From: Cyanobacteria bacterium GSL.Bin1
GTDB lineage: Bacteria > Cyanobacteriota > Cyanobacteriia > Cyanobacteriales > Rubidibacteraceae
Assembly: GCA_009909085.1 (NCBI GenBank)
Contig: JAAANX010000053.1
Span: 1-39,736 of the forward strand
Direction: 5' to 3'
DNA: 39,736 bases
Below, in pieces: positions 28,070-36,114 of this stretch. Numbering within the stretch: position 1 is the stretch's first letter; every line of letters begins with the position of its first letter. A model generated the notes under the pieces. That model worked only from the letters and a program-made list of their open reading frames with translations, made no database searches and had not been told where the DNA came from. Position numbers and translations under genes: made by a program.

Positions 28070-28140
28070 ATTTGATCTGAAATGGGTCAATTTTGGCGAC
28101 GGATTGATTCCCTTCCTAGAAAATTGATCGCCCACTGCGA

Positions 28141-28170
28141 ATGACCAAGGACAAAGAACAAAGGACAAAT
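28141..28170 (+). repeat. Short tandem repeat forming the tldD ribosome site
   Basis: AGGACAA-type units (AAGGACAA, AGAACAA, AAGGACAA) end 5 bases before ATG 28176. The last AAGGA, at 28161-28165, is the only Shine-Dalgarno-like sequence, so the repeat appears to supply the ribosome site. Confidence 0.6.
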
Positions 28171-28175
28171 CACCA

Positions 28176-29498
28176 ATGACTGCGACAACCCGTTCTATTC
28201 CTGAACAAGCCCTTTCTCTGGTAGAAGACATTATTCAAAAATCGCAAGCGGAAGGGGTATTCATTGCTATTACCGCAGAAGAGTCTGCCTTGAGTCGGTT
28301 TAGCGAGAATCAAATCACCCAAAATCTGAATCAAACTCAGGTTAAAGTCACGATTACTAGCTACTACGGAAAACAAAGTGCGTCGGCTGCTACCACAGAG
28401 TTAGATCCGGTGGCGATTCAAGAAACCCTTGATCGGTCTCAGATGTTAGCCCAAGTTGCCCCGGAAGATCCAGAATGGGTGGGACTTTTACCGCCTCAAA
28501 GTTATGAGTCTCGCCAACCGGCTTATGATGAAGCAACAGCGAATTTTTCACCCTTGGAACGGGGAGAGATCATTCAACAAGTCACTCAACAGTGTCAACA
28601 GCAAGGCGTTGAGGGGTCGGGAACGCTGAGTAGTCGGGTAAAGTGGCAAGCAATTGGGAATTCCGAAGGATTACGCGCTTGTGAAGCGGGAACCGATGCG
28701 AATTTTAGTTTGACCGCCCGTGTCGAGAGTGGATCGAGTTGGCATCAACGGAGTAGTTATGCCCTCAATCAGTTGCCCTTTCAGGAAATTACCAAAAAAG
28801 TAATTGATCGCGCGATCGCGTCCCAACAACCGCAAGCGATTGAACCAGGATCGTATCCTGTCATTTTTGACCCAGCAGCCTTTGCAGATATTTTACCCTG
28901 GGTGATTTGGAATTTAGACGCCCGCGCCGCTGACGAAGGACGGTCTTTTATGTCGTCTCCAGACGGGGGAAATCGTCTGGGGGAACCGCTATTTAGTCCC
29001 AAGGTCGAGGTTTGGCGTGATCCTAGCCATCCTCTCTTGCAACTGGGAACCTTCTTCGGCGATGGCTTAGCGAATACATGCTTACCGCTGATTCAACAGG
29101 GAATCGTCAAAAACTTAAGCTACAATCGCTATTGGGCGCAACAACAAGCAACGTCTCCAACGGGGGCGTTTTATCCCATTGTCATGTCGGGAAGTGACAA
29201 GTCTCTGGCTAATCTCATTGCGGAAACGGATCGCGCGATTTTTATCTCCCGCGCTTGGTATGTCCGTTATGTGAACCCCCGCACCTTAGAAGTGACGGGA
29301 ATGACCCGAGATGGCACTTTTTGGATTGAAAATGGGAAATTGGCTTACCCGATTAAAAACTTGCGTTTCAATCAAAACTTACCGGAAATGTTGAATCAAA
29401 TTGAAGATTTATCGCAGGTGCAACGGTTTAATGGCACTGTGGTTCCGGGTGTCAGGGTGAAGGCTTTTAACTTTAGTAGCGTTACCGATAGTATTTAA
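28176..29498 (+). CDS. TldD/PmbA family protein
   Basis: Members form TldD/TldE proteases that mature modified peptides and degrade antitoxins. This 440-residue protein has no HExxxH zinc motif, so it resembles the non-catalytic TldE/PmbA partner. Family blocks include RFSENQITQNLNQTQVKVTI near 46, a central EPGSYPVIFDPAAFADIL, and the C-terminal VPGVRVKAFNF. A catalytic TldD is expected elsewhere. It converges on dndD, with 38 bases between the stops. Confidence 0.88.
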   Translation: MTATTRSIPEQALSLVEDIIQKSQAEGVFIAITAEESALSRFSENQITQNLNQTQVKVTITSYYGKQSASAATTELDPVAIQETLDRSQMLAQVAPEDPEWVGLLPPQSYESRQPAYDEATANFSPLERGEIIQQVTQQCQQQGVEGSGTLSSRVKWQAIGNSEGLRACEAGTDANFSLTARVESGSSWHQRSSYALNQLPFQEITKKVIDRAIASQQPQAIEPGSYPVIFDPAAFADILPWVIWNLDARAADEGRSFMSSPDGGNRLGEPLFSPKVEVWRDPSHPLLQLGTFFGDGLANTCLPLIQQGIVKNLSYNRYWAQQQATSPTGAFYPIVMSGSDKSLANLIAETDRAIFISRAWYVRYVNPRTLEVTGMTRDGTFWIENGKLAYPIKNLRFNQNLPEMLNQIEDLSQVQRFNGTVVPGVRVKAFNFSSVTDSI

Positions 29499-29536
29499 AA
29501 CAGTGGGGTTGCACCATAGAAACAATGATGAGCGAG

Positions 29537-31522
29537 CTACTGTTGTCTAAAGTCGAAATATCCAGTTTTCACTTGCGTTTCTCCCCTTGCTTCATCGTAT
29601 TCGAGTTGATATTGATGCGCGATCGCGCTTTGTGATTTTAATTGTTCGTATTCCACTTGTCCGATTTCGGTATCGGTGGAGAGGAGAATCACTTGATGGG
29701 AGGCACTGGGAAAATAGCGTTCTACCAGATTGTGGCGGTGAGACGAGTCTAAACGCCCTAAGGGAGTATCAATGGCAATGGGAAGTTGGCGGTGTGACAC
29801 CCGCGCTAATCCCCATAAGAAGGCAATGGCAAGGAGTTGCTTTTCCCCTGCAGAGAGGCGATGTTTCGGGAGGGGTTTGCCGTGGGGATCGAACAGGGAA
29901 AGGCGAAAGGTTTGGCTGTCAATACTGACGCGATGGACTAAGTCTGATTTATGGAGGAGATAGCGGAAACATTCGGTGACTTCAATTTCCAGTTTATTCA
30001 GTTTCTTGAGGGTGAGTTTTTCTTTAAATTGTTCTAGGGTTTTTTGAACTTTTCCTGCGGATTGAATAATATGTTCGTTGTTGCGTTGATCAATGGCTTC
30101 TTGGCTATAGCGTTCCAGTTGTTTTTGGGTCGCTTTAATTTCCTCTCCTAGTTCATTGAGATGACGTTTTCCCGCTTCCCAGGCGTGTTGGGCTTTGGCG
30201 CGTTTTTCTTGCGCTGCTTTTACCGCATCTTGCAATTTTTGATAGGCTTCTGGCGAGGCGGCATTAGCGAGTTCGCGATCGCTGCTATCCATTTCTGAGG
30301 TAATTTCTTGCAGTTTTTCTTGCCTAATTTTCAGGTCTTTCACTTGATTGGGAAGGCGATAGTCAAGGACAGTATTGAGGAGATTTAAGGTATCTTGATC
30401 AGGACGTAAATAGGGTGGCGTTTCTGGATGTAATTTTGCTTCGATTTCCTGATTTTGTTCTTGGAGAAAGCCCGAAATTTTATCCACTTCCATTGCAGAA
30501 ATCGCCAGTTGATGGAGATAATCAAGAAGTGCGCGATCGCGCTGTTTAATTACATCTTGAGTCAATAAGGCTTGTTGATAGTCTAATTCCGTTTCTCCCT
30601 GTGTTTTTGCTGCCTCTAATAGGGGCGTAATTAAAGCTAACGGTAACACATCCGCTGCTAAATCTCGCAGTGCCTCTTTTTCTCTGGCTTCATCGTTTTT
30701 CAGTTCATTAATTTTGCGTTCTAATTGGGATTGCTGCGAAGCAATTTTTCCGCCTTCTGAGATAAAGTTTTCGGAGGCAAGGTGATGCGTTTCATTCGCT
30801 TTCTTGAGGTCTGCTTCTAGCTTATTAAATTCGGTTTCTGCTTGCTTATATTCCTTTTTCTGTTCATTGAGTTTTGCTTCAATTTCTTCTAACGTTTTCA
30901 GCGTCGTTTGATTCGCCAATTGTTTGCGCTTGCGATTGACTAAAACCTCTAAATCTTCCCCTAACTTTTCCGCTAATTCTAATCCCAATAACGCTTGAAT
31001 GGCATCTTTGACTTGTAGCGGCGGAACCTCTAATTCTGCCAACTCTTTCACTTGTTCTCCATCAAATAAAAACAGATTAGAAATCCCTAAGGGAAGTAAG
31101 TTTTCGATATATTCATCCCAAGTATTGGTGAGCGCGCGATCGGGCCAATCATCCACTAAAATACTTAACGTATCCTTATTATCTCCCTTTTGCCAAGTGC
31201 GGGTAATTCTAAAGACAACTAACTGATTATCTAATATCTCTTCAAACGCCAATTCAATGCGGGTTTTATTCTCACTATGACGATTCACCGCTTGCGACAA
31301 AAAGTCACTATAACTCAAATTTCCTCGTGTGGAACATTGCGCCCGTTGTCCATAAAACGCCAAGCGAATGGCATCCATAAAGGTTGTTTTTCCACCGCCA
31401 TTCATTCCCCCAAATAAGATAATCGGGCGGACTTCTTCCTCATCCGCATTGGGGGTTAAATCAACCACTTGGCGACCGCGATAGGGACCAAAGTTTTCGA
31501 GAACGAGTTCACGTAAGATCAC
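29537..31522 (-). CDS. dndD: DNA phosphorothioation protein DndD (ATPase)
   Basis: DndD is an SMC/RecN-like ATPase needed for sulfur insertion into the DNA backbone. The 661 residues fit. The Walker A GGMNGGGKTT is at about 38-47, and EQVKELAELEVPPLQVKDAI marks the Q-loop area. A long coiled coil covers roughly 190-530, followed by the signature LSAGEKQLLAIAFLWGLARV and Walker B PIAIDTPLGRLDSSHR. dndC lies upstream on the same strand, but 836 bases away with a plus-strand toxin-antitoxin pair between. dndE, normally next, is absent. Confidence 0.9.
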   Translation of the reverse strand: MILRELVLENFGPYRGRQVVDLTPNADEEEVRPIILFGGMNGGGKTTFMDAIRLAFYGQRAQCSTRGNLSYSDFLSQAVNRHSENKTRIELAFEEILDNQLVVFRITRTWQKGDNKDTLSILVDDWPDRALTNTWDEYIENLLPLGISNLFLFDGEQVKELAELEVPPLQVKDAIQALLGLELAEKLGEDLEVLVNRKRKQLANQTTLKTLEEIEAKLNEQKKEYKQAETEFNKLEADLKKANETHHLASENFISEGGKIASQQSQLERKINELKNDEAREKEALRDLAADVLPLALITPLLEAAKTQGETELDYQQALLTQDVIKQRDRALLDYLHQLAISAMEVDKISGFLQEQNQEIEAKLHPETPPYLRPDQDTLNLLNTVLDYRLPNQVKDLKIRQEKLQEITSEMDSSDRELANAASPEAYQKLQDAVKAAQEKRAKAQHAWEAGKRHLNELGEEIKATQKQLERYSQEAIDQRNNEHIIQSAGKVQKTLEQFKEKLTLKKLNKLEIEVTECFRYLLHKSDLVHRVSIDSQTFRLSLFDPHGKPLPKHRLSAGEKQLLAIAFLWGLARVSHRQLPIAIDTPLGRLDSSHRHNLVERYFPSASHQVILLSTDTEIGQVEYEQLKSQSAIAHQYQLEYDEARGETQVKTGYFDFRQQ

Positions 31523-31591
31523 GGGAAAGTCAAAGTAATAACGACATCCCTCTATTGTAATCTAAGTAGGAATTATTGATCTGATTGTTTC

Positions 31592-31644
31592 CCAGAAAAC
31601 TTAATATTCGCTCAAGTGAGTTGCTTCACTTTTTCTGCATCTTT
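31592..31644 (-). pseudogene. Relict 3' end of a dndC gene
   Basis: These 53 bases match the last coding part of dndC at 32393-32445 in about 48 positions and in the same orientation. On the minus strand they read KDAEKVKQLT, stop (TGA where dndC has TGG), ANIKFSGKQSDQ, stop. It lies 70 bases before dndD, where the end of dndC would be in an intact dndCD operon. The extent beyond these limits fades quickly. Confidence 0.85.
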
Positions 31645-31734
31645 TTTCTCATCAAAGGATATGTTAAACTAATAAATAGATTGGTTTCTAATATTGATAA
31701 TATGTAACCCCTTAGCTAGGATGGAGCAAAATAA

Positions 31735-31986
31735 ATGAGTTCAATTAATATTAAAATCCCTGAGTTTCTAAGAGATTTTATTGATCAGCAAGTTGCTCAA
31801 GGAAAATATTCCAGTCGAAATGATTATATCTTGGCTTTGATTCATCAAGAACAAGCTAAAAATATCCCTTCAGTAGGAGAAGAAGAAGATTTATATCAAT
31901 CAGCAAAACTCTATGCAGAAGTTTACGAAGAAGATCAAGACTTAAAAGAATTAACAGATTTTGCTAGTGCTGATTTCGTGGAATAA
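31735..31986 (+). CDS. Ribbon-helix-helix antitoxin (ParD-like)
   Basis: An 83-residue antitoxin candidate. The N-terminal MSSINIKIPEFLRDFIDQQV and YSSRNDYILALIHQE fit the ParD-type ribbon-helix-helix DNA-binding fold; the acidic C-terminal half (EEEDLYQSAKLYAEVYEEDQ) would cover the toxin. It overlaps the toxin start by one base (TAATG), so the two are translationally coupled. GGAG precedes ATG 31735. The pair is opposite in direction to dndC and dndD. Autoregulation at the AT-rich upstream region is expected from the family. Confidence 0.88.
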   Translation: MSSINIKIPEFLRDFIDQQVAQGKYSSRNDYILALIHQEQAKNIPSVGEEEDLYQSAKLYAEVYEEDQDLKELTDFASADFVE

Positions 31987-32336
31987 TGGAAATCAAACGA
32001 GGAATGATTATTGATTTTAACTTAGACCCAACATTAGGTTCAGAGACGGGTAAAATTAGACCGTGCATTGTTGTGACTAACGATTCTTACAATGCAAGAG
32101 TTCCTGTGATTCAGGTTATTCCTATCACCAGTTGGACTGATAAAAAGGCACGAATTAAAACTAACGTCGAGATTTTACCATCTTCTCTCAATCAATTAAG
32201 AAAAAAGTCAATTGCAGATTGTTTACAAACCAGACCAATCGACTATCGTTCTCGTTTTGTGAATGCTCGTGGTCAGCTAGAAGAGGAACTCATAACTCAA
32301 ATTAATCTATCTTTGAAAAGAGTGTTTGCATTGTAA
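31986..32336 (+). CDS. PemK/MazF-family endoribonuclease toxin
   Basis: A 116-residue toxin with the PemK/MazF beta-barrel pattern: EIKRGMIIDFNLDPTLGSE, then KIRPCIVVTNDSYN with the conserved RPCIVV, VIQVIPITSW, and ADCLQTRPIDYRSR. These proteins cleave mRNA at short sequences. It overlaps its antitoxin by one base. It ends 22 bases before the convergent dndC stop. Pairing of a MazF-type toxin with a ParD-type antitoxin is a known mixed arrangement. Confidence 0.92.
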   Translation: MEIKRGMIIDFNLDPTLGSETGKIRPCIVVTNDSYNARVPVIQVIPITSWTDKKARIKTNVEILPSSLNQLRKKSIADCLQTRPIDYRSRFVNARGQLEEELITQINLSLKRVFAL

Positions 32337-32358
32337 AAAAAACGATAGCCTTTCTATT

Positions 32359-33927
32359 CTAGTTTTCTTGGGAATCATCTGCTGGAGTTTGTCCAGAGAA
32401 TTTAATATTTGCCCAAGTTAGTTGCTTCACTTTTTCTGCATCTTTATCCTCCACAGCCGTCTTCAAATCGCGTTTCAAGTGTGCATTTTCAATGGCTTCT
32501 TCTTTACTGCGAGAACTGGTTTCAAAGCATTTTTCTAATGATTGATAAATTCCTGAACGACGGGACTTCGTATGATATTGACGTTCGGTATCTAACAGTT
32601 TTGCCATCAATTCCAAGTGCATCTCATCCTCACAGAGTTCTTCTAAGACACCCCATTCATCACTCCCTAAAACATGATTGGTTGCACCTAAACGGTTATC
32701 GCGGAACGGTTCACCTGTCACTTCTTGATAAATCCGAGGTAAACTATCATCAAATTCATGTTTTTCTTCTAACCAAATGCGTCGAATTTCACTTAATTCC
32801 TCTTCGGTAATTAAAGTGATATCTTCCATACCTGCGGGGGCATTTTTCCGCACTTCTACTTGTGCTTCTAAAACTCGTCTTAACCAATATTCCCGCCAAT
32901 ATTTGGTATAAGGTCCCGGTATAGGTTTAATGGAGGTTTCTCCATCCCCTGTATTGCGTTCAAAGAGTTCGACTTTGCCATAAATGCGACGAAAATCTCT
33001 GCGATCATGATCATTTTCAACATCTAATTCATTGCGAATATCTAACAACGGTTGCATCCATTCTTTTTCTTCGTCATTTTGAATCATTGCCTCCATTGAT
33101 TTATCTTTACTGACCATTGTGCAAACCCAACAGCCAAAGCGAGAATCACCACAACTCGGCGTAGAAGTATCAACCACTAACGGGCATTCATTATCGGCAG
33201 TTGCCCCTTGATACATAGAAAGTAAGTCTTTATTATTTCCTCCCCACGGGTTTTCCCATTGCATCAAATACATCCAAACTTCATTAGTTTGCCAATCTTC
33301 AATGGGTACATAGATTAAGGAATTGGGACGACTTGGATTAGCATTAAGGTGGTCAAGAACACGCCACTTGCGATGCTTTTTCATATTTTGCGCCCGATTA
33401 ACGCTTTCTGCCTTGCGAGTTCCTAAAACTAAGATGACTTCCCCCTGATTTCTAATAATTTCCCGAATAAAAGAGTCAGTGGGTTGGATTTTCATCCGGT
33501 CAGTACACCATCGGAAGCGATTACGGGGTGCGGGATATCCTTTTCCAATCAGGCAAACCCAAAATCTTTGTTGAATTGCAGGATAAGTTAGATGGGTTTG
33601 GATTGGCATTTGCTGTTGATCGGCTGCCTCTTGCATCCCTTTAAGAGATTTTCTCACCCAATTGGAAACAATCGGATTTTCCACAAGGGTATCGTTACTA
33701 ATAACGTAAATGGTTTTCTTTCTTTTCTCTACTGGTAGATCAGCAACGGCTTTCCAAAATAATTGAAGAACAGTTGTGCTATCTTTTCCGCCACTCCAAC
33801 CAATGACAATCGGCTTGTCATCTTGGCAATATAATTCTTTTATTTGTTCAGTCAGTTCATTGACTTCTTGGACTAATTCTGAAGCGGAACGTTGTTTATT
33901 TAAAATATCGAGTTGCTGATCATTCAT
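32359..33927 (-). CDS. dndC: DNA phosphorothioation sulfurtransferase DndC
   Basis: DndC is a PAPS-reductase-like iron-sulfur protein that passes sulfur to DNA. The 522 residues are normal. The PP-loop VIGWSGGKDSTT is at 41-52. The cluster cysteines C248, C259, C266 and C269 (CX10CX6CX2C) are in place, and RWCTDRMKIQP lies at 139-149. The C-terminus ends LTWANIKFSGQTPADDSQEN. ATG 33927 lies just downstream of a small antitoxin-like gene on the same strand. No dndB precedes it, and the toxin-antitoxin pair cuts it off from dndD. Confidence 0.94.
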   Translation of the reverse strand: MNDQQLDILNKQRSASELVQEVNELTEQIKELYCQDDKPIVIGWSGGKDSTTVLQLFWKAVADLPVEKRKKTIYVISNDTLVENPIVSNWVRKSLKGMQEAADQQQMPIQTHLTYPAIQQRFWVCLIGKGYPAPRNRFRWCTDRMKIQPTDSFIREIIRNQGEVILVLGTRKAESVNRAQNMKKHRKWRVLDHLNANPSRPNSLIYVPIEDWQTNEVWMYLMQWENPWGGNNKDLLSMYQGATADNECPLVVDTSTPSCGDSRFGCWVCTMVSKDKSMEAMIQNDEEKEWMQPLLDIRNELDVENDHDRRDFRRIYGKVELFERNTGDGETSIKPIPGPYTKYWREYWLRRVLEAQVEVRKNAPAGMEDITLITEEELSEIRRIWLEEKHEFDDSLPRIYQEVTGEPFRDNRLGATNHVLGSDEWGVLEELCEDEMHLELMAKLLDTERQYHTKSRRSGIYQSLEKCFETSSRSKEEAIENAHLKRDLKTAVEDKDAEKVKQLTWANIKFSGQTPADDSQEN

Positions 33928-33959
33928 TGTGAACTACCTTAATTGAATTGAATCGCTAC

Positions 33960-34175
33960 TTAATTCGATAAGAGATAAGATTTGATGTCTTGAGGATTGC
34001 CTTTGATTGCAGTTCCTTGGTCGAGAGAGGCAAAGGTTTCTTTTGCATTGTTGGCAATCTCAGACCGTCGTCTTTCAATTCTGCGTTGCTGGATGAATTG
34101 AAATAAGGCTTCCTGTTCCTCTGCTGACAAGTTCTCGATCGCTGCCATGATAGTTTCCAAATGAATAGCATTCAT
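33960..34175 (-). CDS. Small putative antitoxin-like protein
   Basis: A 71-residue helical protein, MNAIHLETIMAAIENLSAEE at the start, then EALFQFIQQRRIERRRSEIA and a C-terminal ETFASLDQGTAIKGNPQDIK. Proteins of this kind are frequent in cyanobacteria and often stand before RelE-like toxins, but here no toxin is adjacent. An alternative frame (33956-34171) looks worse in codon use. It ends 33 bases before dndC and may share its transcript. Confidence 0.6.
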   Translation of the reverse strand: MNAIHLETIMAAIENLSAEEQEALFQFIQQRRIERRRSEIANNAKETFASLDQGTAIKGNPQDIKSYLLSN

Positions 34176-34279
34176 AATGTGTCTATGAGTGATCGGCGGT
34201 TTGGACTTTTCCTATCCTAGCTTTTGAGAAAACACGATACCCGATCGCGCCTCTGTTATAGACTCGAACTGACTAAAGC

Positions 34280-34576
34280 CTACATCCCAACTTCATTCAA
34301 AGCCTCCTGAATCACCGCATCACTTACCCCGCGACGCTTCAAGCCTTCAATAAAACGAGAAACAGGTTGATGACGACTTTCTAAATGATAGAGAATCGCT
34401 TCATAAGGCGAAGGAAACTCAATCGGGTGATGTTTCTCTTCGTAATCTTCAACTAATGTGGTGAGAATCTCTAACTGATCTCCCTCTGGCGTATTTAATT
34501 CTACCTCAAAAAGCTGTTCGATTTGCGCCAACGCTTGATGATAATCAGCTTCCGTTTTAATCGGTTTTAAATCCAT
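34280..34576 (-). CDS. higA: HigA-like antitoxin lacking the usual HTH half
   Basis: Residues 1-70 (MDLKPIKTEADYHQALAQIE through EGDQLEILTTLVEDYEEKHH to YEAILYHLESR) match the N-terminal part of HigA antitoxins of the HigB-toxin type. In the family a helix-turn-helix Xre domain follows. Here the protein goes on with HQPVSRFIEGLKRRGVSDAV and stops at 98 residues. It lies 14 bases after higB in the same operon. Whether it still binds its promoter is doubtful. Confidence 0.7.
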   Translation of the reverse strand: MDLKPIKTEADYHQALAQIEQLFEVELNTPEGDQLEILTTLVEDYEEKHHPIEFPSPYEAILYHLESRHQPVSRFIEGLKRRGVSDAVIQEALNEVGM

Positions 34577-34590
34577 TGGTCTTTTTCTCC

Positions 34591-34884
34591 TCAGATAGTT
34601 GTTGCATCAACTTTGTCATACTCTTGATGGGTTCCGACAAAGCGAATAAAGATAATCCCAATGTCATAGCGAACATGGACAATTAGACGGTAATCGTTAC
34701 CTTTGATGTTAAAGACCACACGATTATTCGGCAAAATACTAGCATTCGCATAAACTCTTTTAATGTCGGCTGGAGTTTGCCATTGCATAGAAGAGACATC
34801 ATGAAACCAAGCCTTTAAGGGTTGTTCTGCGTCGGCGTGTCGTTCCCAAAATGCTCGTAAGGTACTCCGAGCAATAATTCTCAC
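34591..34884 (-). CDS. higB: HigB-family mRNA interferase toxin
   Basis: A 97-residue RelE-superfamily toxin. The family pattern is clear: MRIIARSTLRAFWERHADAE, WQTPADIKRVYANASILPNN, RVVFNIKGNDYRLIVHVRYD, and IIFIRFVGTHQEYDKVD. HigB proteins cut mRNA on the ribosome. The toxin gene comes before the antitoxin, the normal hig order. It is intact, unlike the vapC toxin nearby. Confidence 0.9.
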   Translation of the reverse strand: MRIIARSTLRAFWERHADAEQPLKAWFHDVSSMQWQTPADIKRVYANASILPNNRVVFNIKGNDYRLIVHVRYDIGIIFIRFVGTHQEYDKVDATTI

Positions 34885-34994
34885 TTTATCATTTCCTCCC
34901 TTAACGTTTTGAGATCATTTTGAATCTGTTTAATCAAAAAATTGATACTGAAGCGTGTCCGATACTGGTAAGAGTACAATTAAAGAACTAAAAT

Positions 34995-35180
34995 ATGATT
35001 ACATACAAGCAAGCTGTTATTTCGCTTTCTACCTGCCAAACCCTAACCAATACCCTGTGTTCAATCGAACTACTAAGGTTTGATGAGACAAGAAAACAGG
35101 TCTATATATTCGCAATCACTAGCAGAAGAGAAGAAATAGAAGTAACTATAGATGAAGATGGGGAGAGGACTTACCTATGA
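34995..35180 (+). CDS. DUF6888-like small protein
   Basis: A 61-residue protein, MITYKQAVISLSTCQTLTNT then LCSIELLRFDETRKQVYIFA and EIEVTIDEDGERTYL. It resembles the cyanobacterial DUF6888 family, of unknown function and usually next to a DUF6887 gene. The last codons overlap the next gene as ATGA. The pair behaves like a coupled two-gene cassette in a toxin-antitoxin region, but no toxin activity is known to me. Confidence 0.65.
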   Translation: MITYKQAVISLSTCQTLTNTLCSIELLRFDETRKQVYIFAITSRREEIEVTIDEDGERTYL

Positions 35181-35353
35181 CCAAAGAACAGCTTAGACAG
35201 ATGAGTCGGAAGGAGATTAGAGACTACCTTAGAAAACATCCATCTGATAATGAGGCTTGGGATATCTTTTTTGAGAAGGTAGAGGTTGCACCTAAACGAA
35301 AAATTAATTCTGATGAAGACTTAATTAAAATTATCACAGAAAAAAGCGAATAA
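35177..35353 (+). CDS. DUF6887-like small protein
   Basis: A 58-residue frame from ATG 35177: MTKEQLRQMSRKEIRDYLRK, HPSDNEAWDIFFEKV, ending IITEKSE. It is highly charged and helical, matching the DUF6887 pattern of a SxxELRxYLLxHRxDxEA-like core. Its start overlaps the stop of the previous gene by ATGA. It is short and easily overlooked. Confidence 0.65.
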   Translation: MTKEQLRQMSRKEIRDYLRKHPSDNEAWDIFFEKVEVAPKRKINSDEDLIKIITEKSE

Positions 35354-35466
35354 AATTATGTCAATTTTCCTCTGGTTTAGCGGCGCGATCGCGCTTCATC
35401 TTCTCAGTTAGGATAAGGAAAGAACTAGAAGCCTTAAATATCAAATTGACCTAGATGATCGGCACT

Positions 35467-35694
35467 ATGAACATTGCCCAAATTACCACCGATGGCACTC
35501 ATCAAATTGTGATCTTACCTGAAGACTTTCAACTAGGGGGGACTGAGGTTTACATTAAAAAAATGGGTAACGCGATCGTTCTGATTGCCAAAGATAACCC
35601 CTGGCAATCTCTGTTTGATAGCTTAGAACAATTCTCTGACGATTTCATGACCACTAGAGATCAGCCTTCCCTTGATGTTCGAGAGAGTTTCTAG
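35467..35694 (+). CDS. vapB: VapB-type antitoxin
   Basis: A 75-residue AbrB/SpoVT-like antitoxin: MNIAQITTDGTHQIVILPED, FQLGGTEVYIKKMGNAIVLI form the beta swapped-hairpin half, and the C-terminal PWQSLFDSLEQFSDDFMTTR would contact the toxin. ATG 35455 is an alternative start. Its stop directly abuts the vapC start. The antitoxin is intact although the toxin is broken. Confidence 0.82.
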   Translation: MNIAQITTDGTHQIVILPEDFQLGGTEVYIKKMGNAIVLIAKDNPWQSLFDSLEQFSDDFMTTRDQPSLDVRESF

Positions 35695-36096
35695 ATGCAA
35701 TACCTGCTTGATACCAACATTTGCATTTATCTGATTAAGCAAAAACCTCAAAAGGTATTGGCAAAATTCAAAACCCTTGCCCTATCAGATATAGGGATTT
35801 CTTCTATCACTGTAGCAGAACTAGAGTATGGCGTTTGTAAAAGCCAACAATAAGAGAAAAACCATGATGCGTTGATGCAGTTTCTGATCCCTTTAGAAAT
35901 TGTTGAGTTTGATCAAGCTGCTGCCACTGTTTATGGTTTAATTAGAAGTGATTTAGAAAATAGAGGACTGGTAATCGGGGCAATGGATATGCTGATTGCT
36001 GCCCATGCTTTAAGCCTTAGCGTTACGTTAGTAAGCAATAATGTGCGAGAGTTCTCACGCATTGCTAATCTATCCCTAGAAAACTGGGCGGAATGA
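35695..36096 (+). pseudogene. vapC: VapC PIN-domain toxin with an in-frame stop
   Basis: From ATG 35695: MQYLLDTNICIYLIKQKPQK, then ISSITVAELEYGVCKSQQ and TAA at 35851-35853. The same frame continues EKNHDALMQFLIPLEIVEF, IGAMDMLIAAHALSLSVTLV and SNNVREFSRIANLSLENWAE. The PIN acidic residues are present (D6 in LDTN, E43 of AELEYG, D102 in MDMLIAAHA, counting the stop as one residue). A single nonsense change inactivates an otherwise full 133-codon VapC. Readthrough is possible but not indicated. Confidence 0.85.
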
Positions 36097-36114
36097 ACTA
36101 TAGCAAACTCAACT

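Noticed and set aside
29587-29963. Plus-strand frames of 113 and 63 codons within dndD
   Set aside because: They are antisense shadows of the conserved ATPase signature region and have no family resemblance.
33956-34171. 71-codon frame overlapping the small antitoxin-like gene
   Set aside because: It lies in another frame of the same bases. The 33960-34175 frame has the amphipathic helices and charge pattern of a known type of protein.
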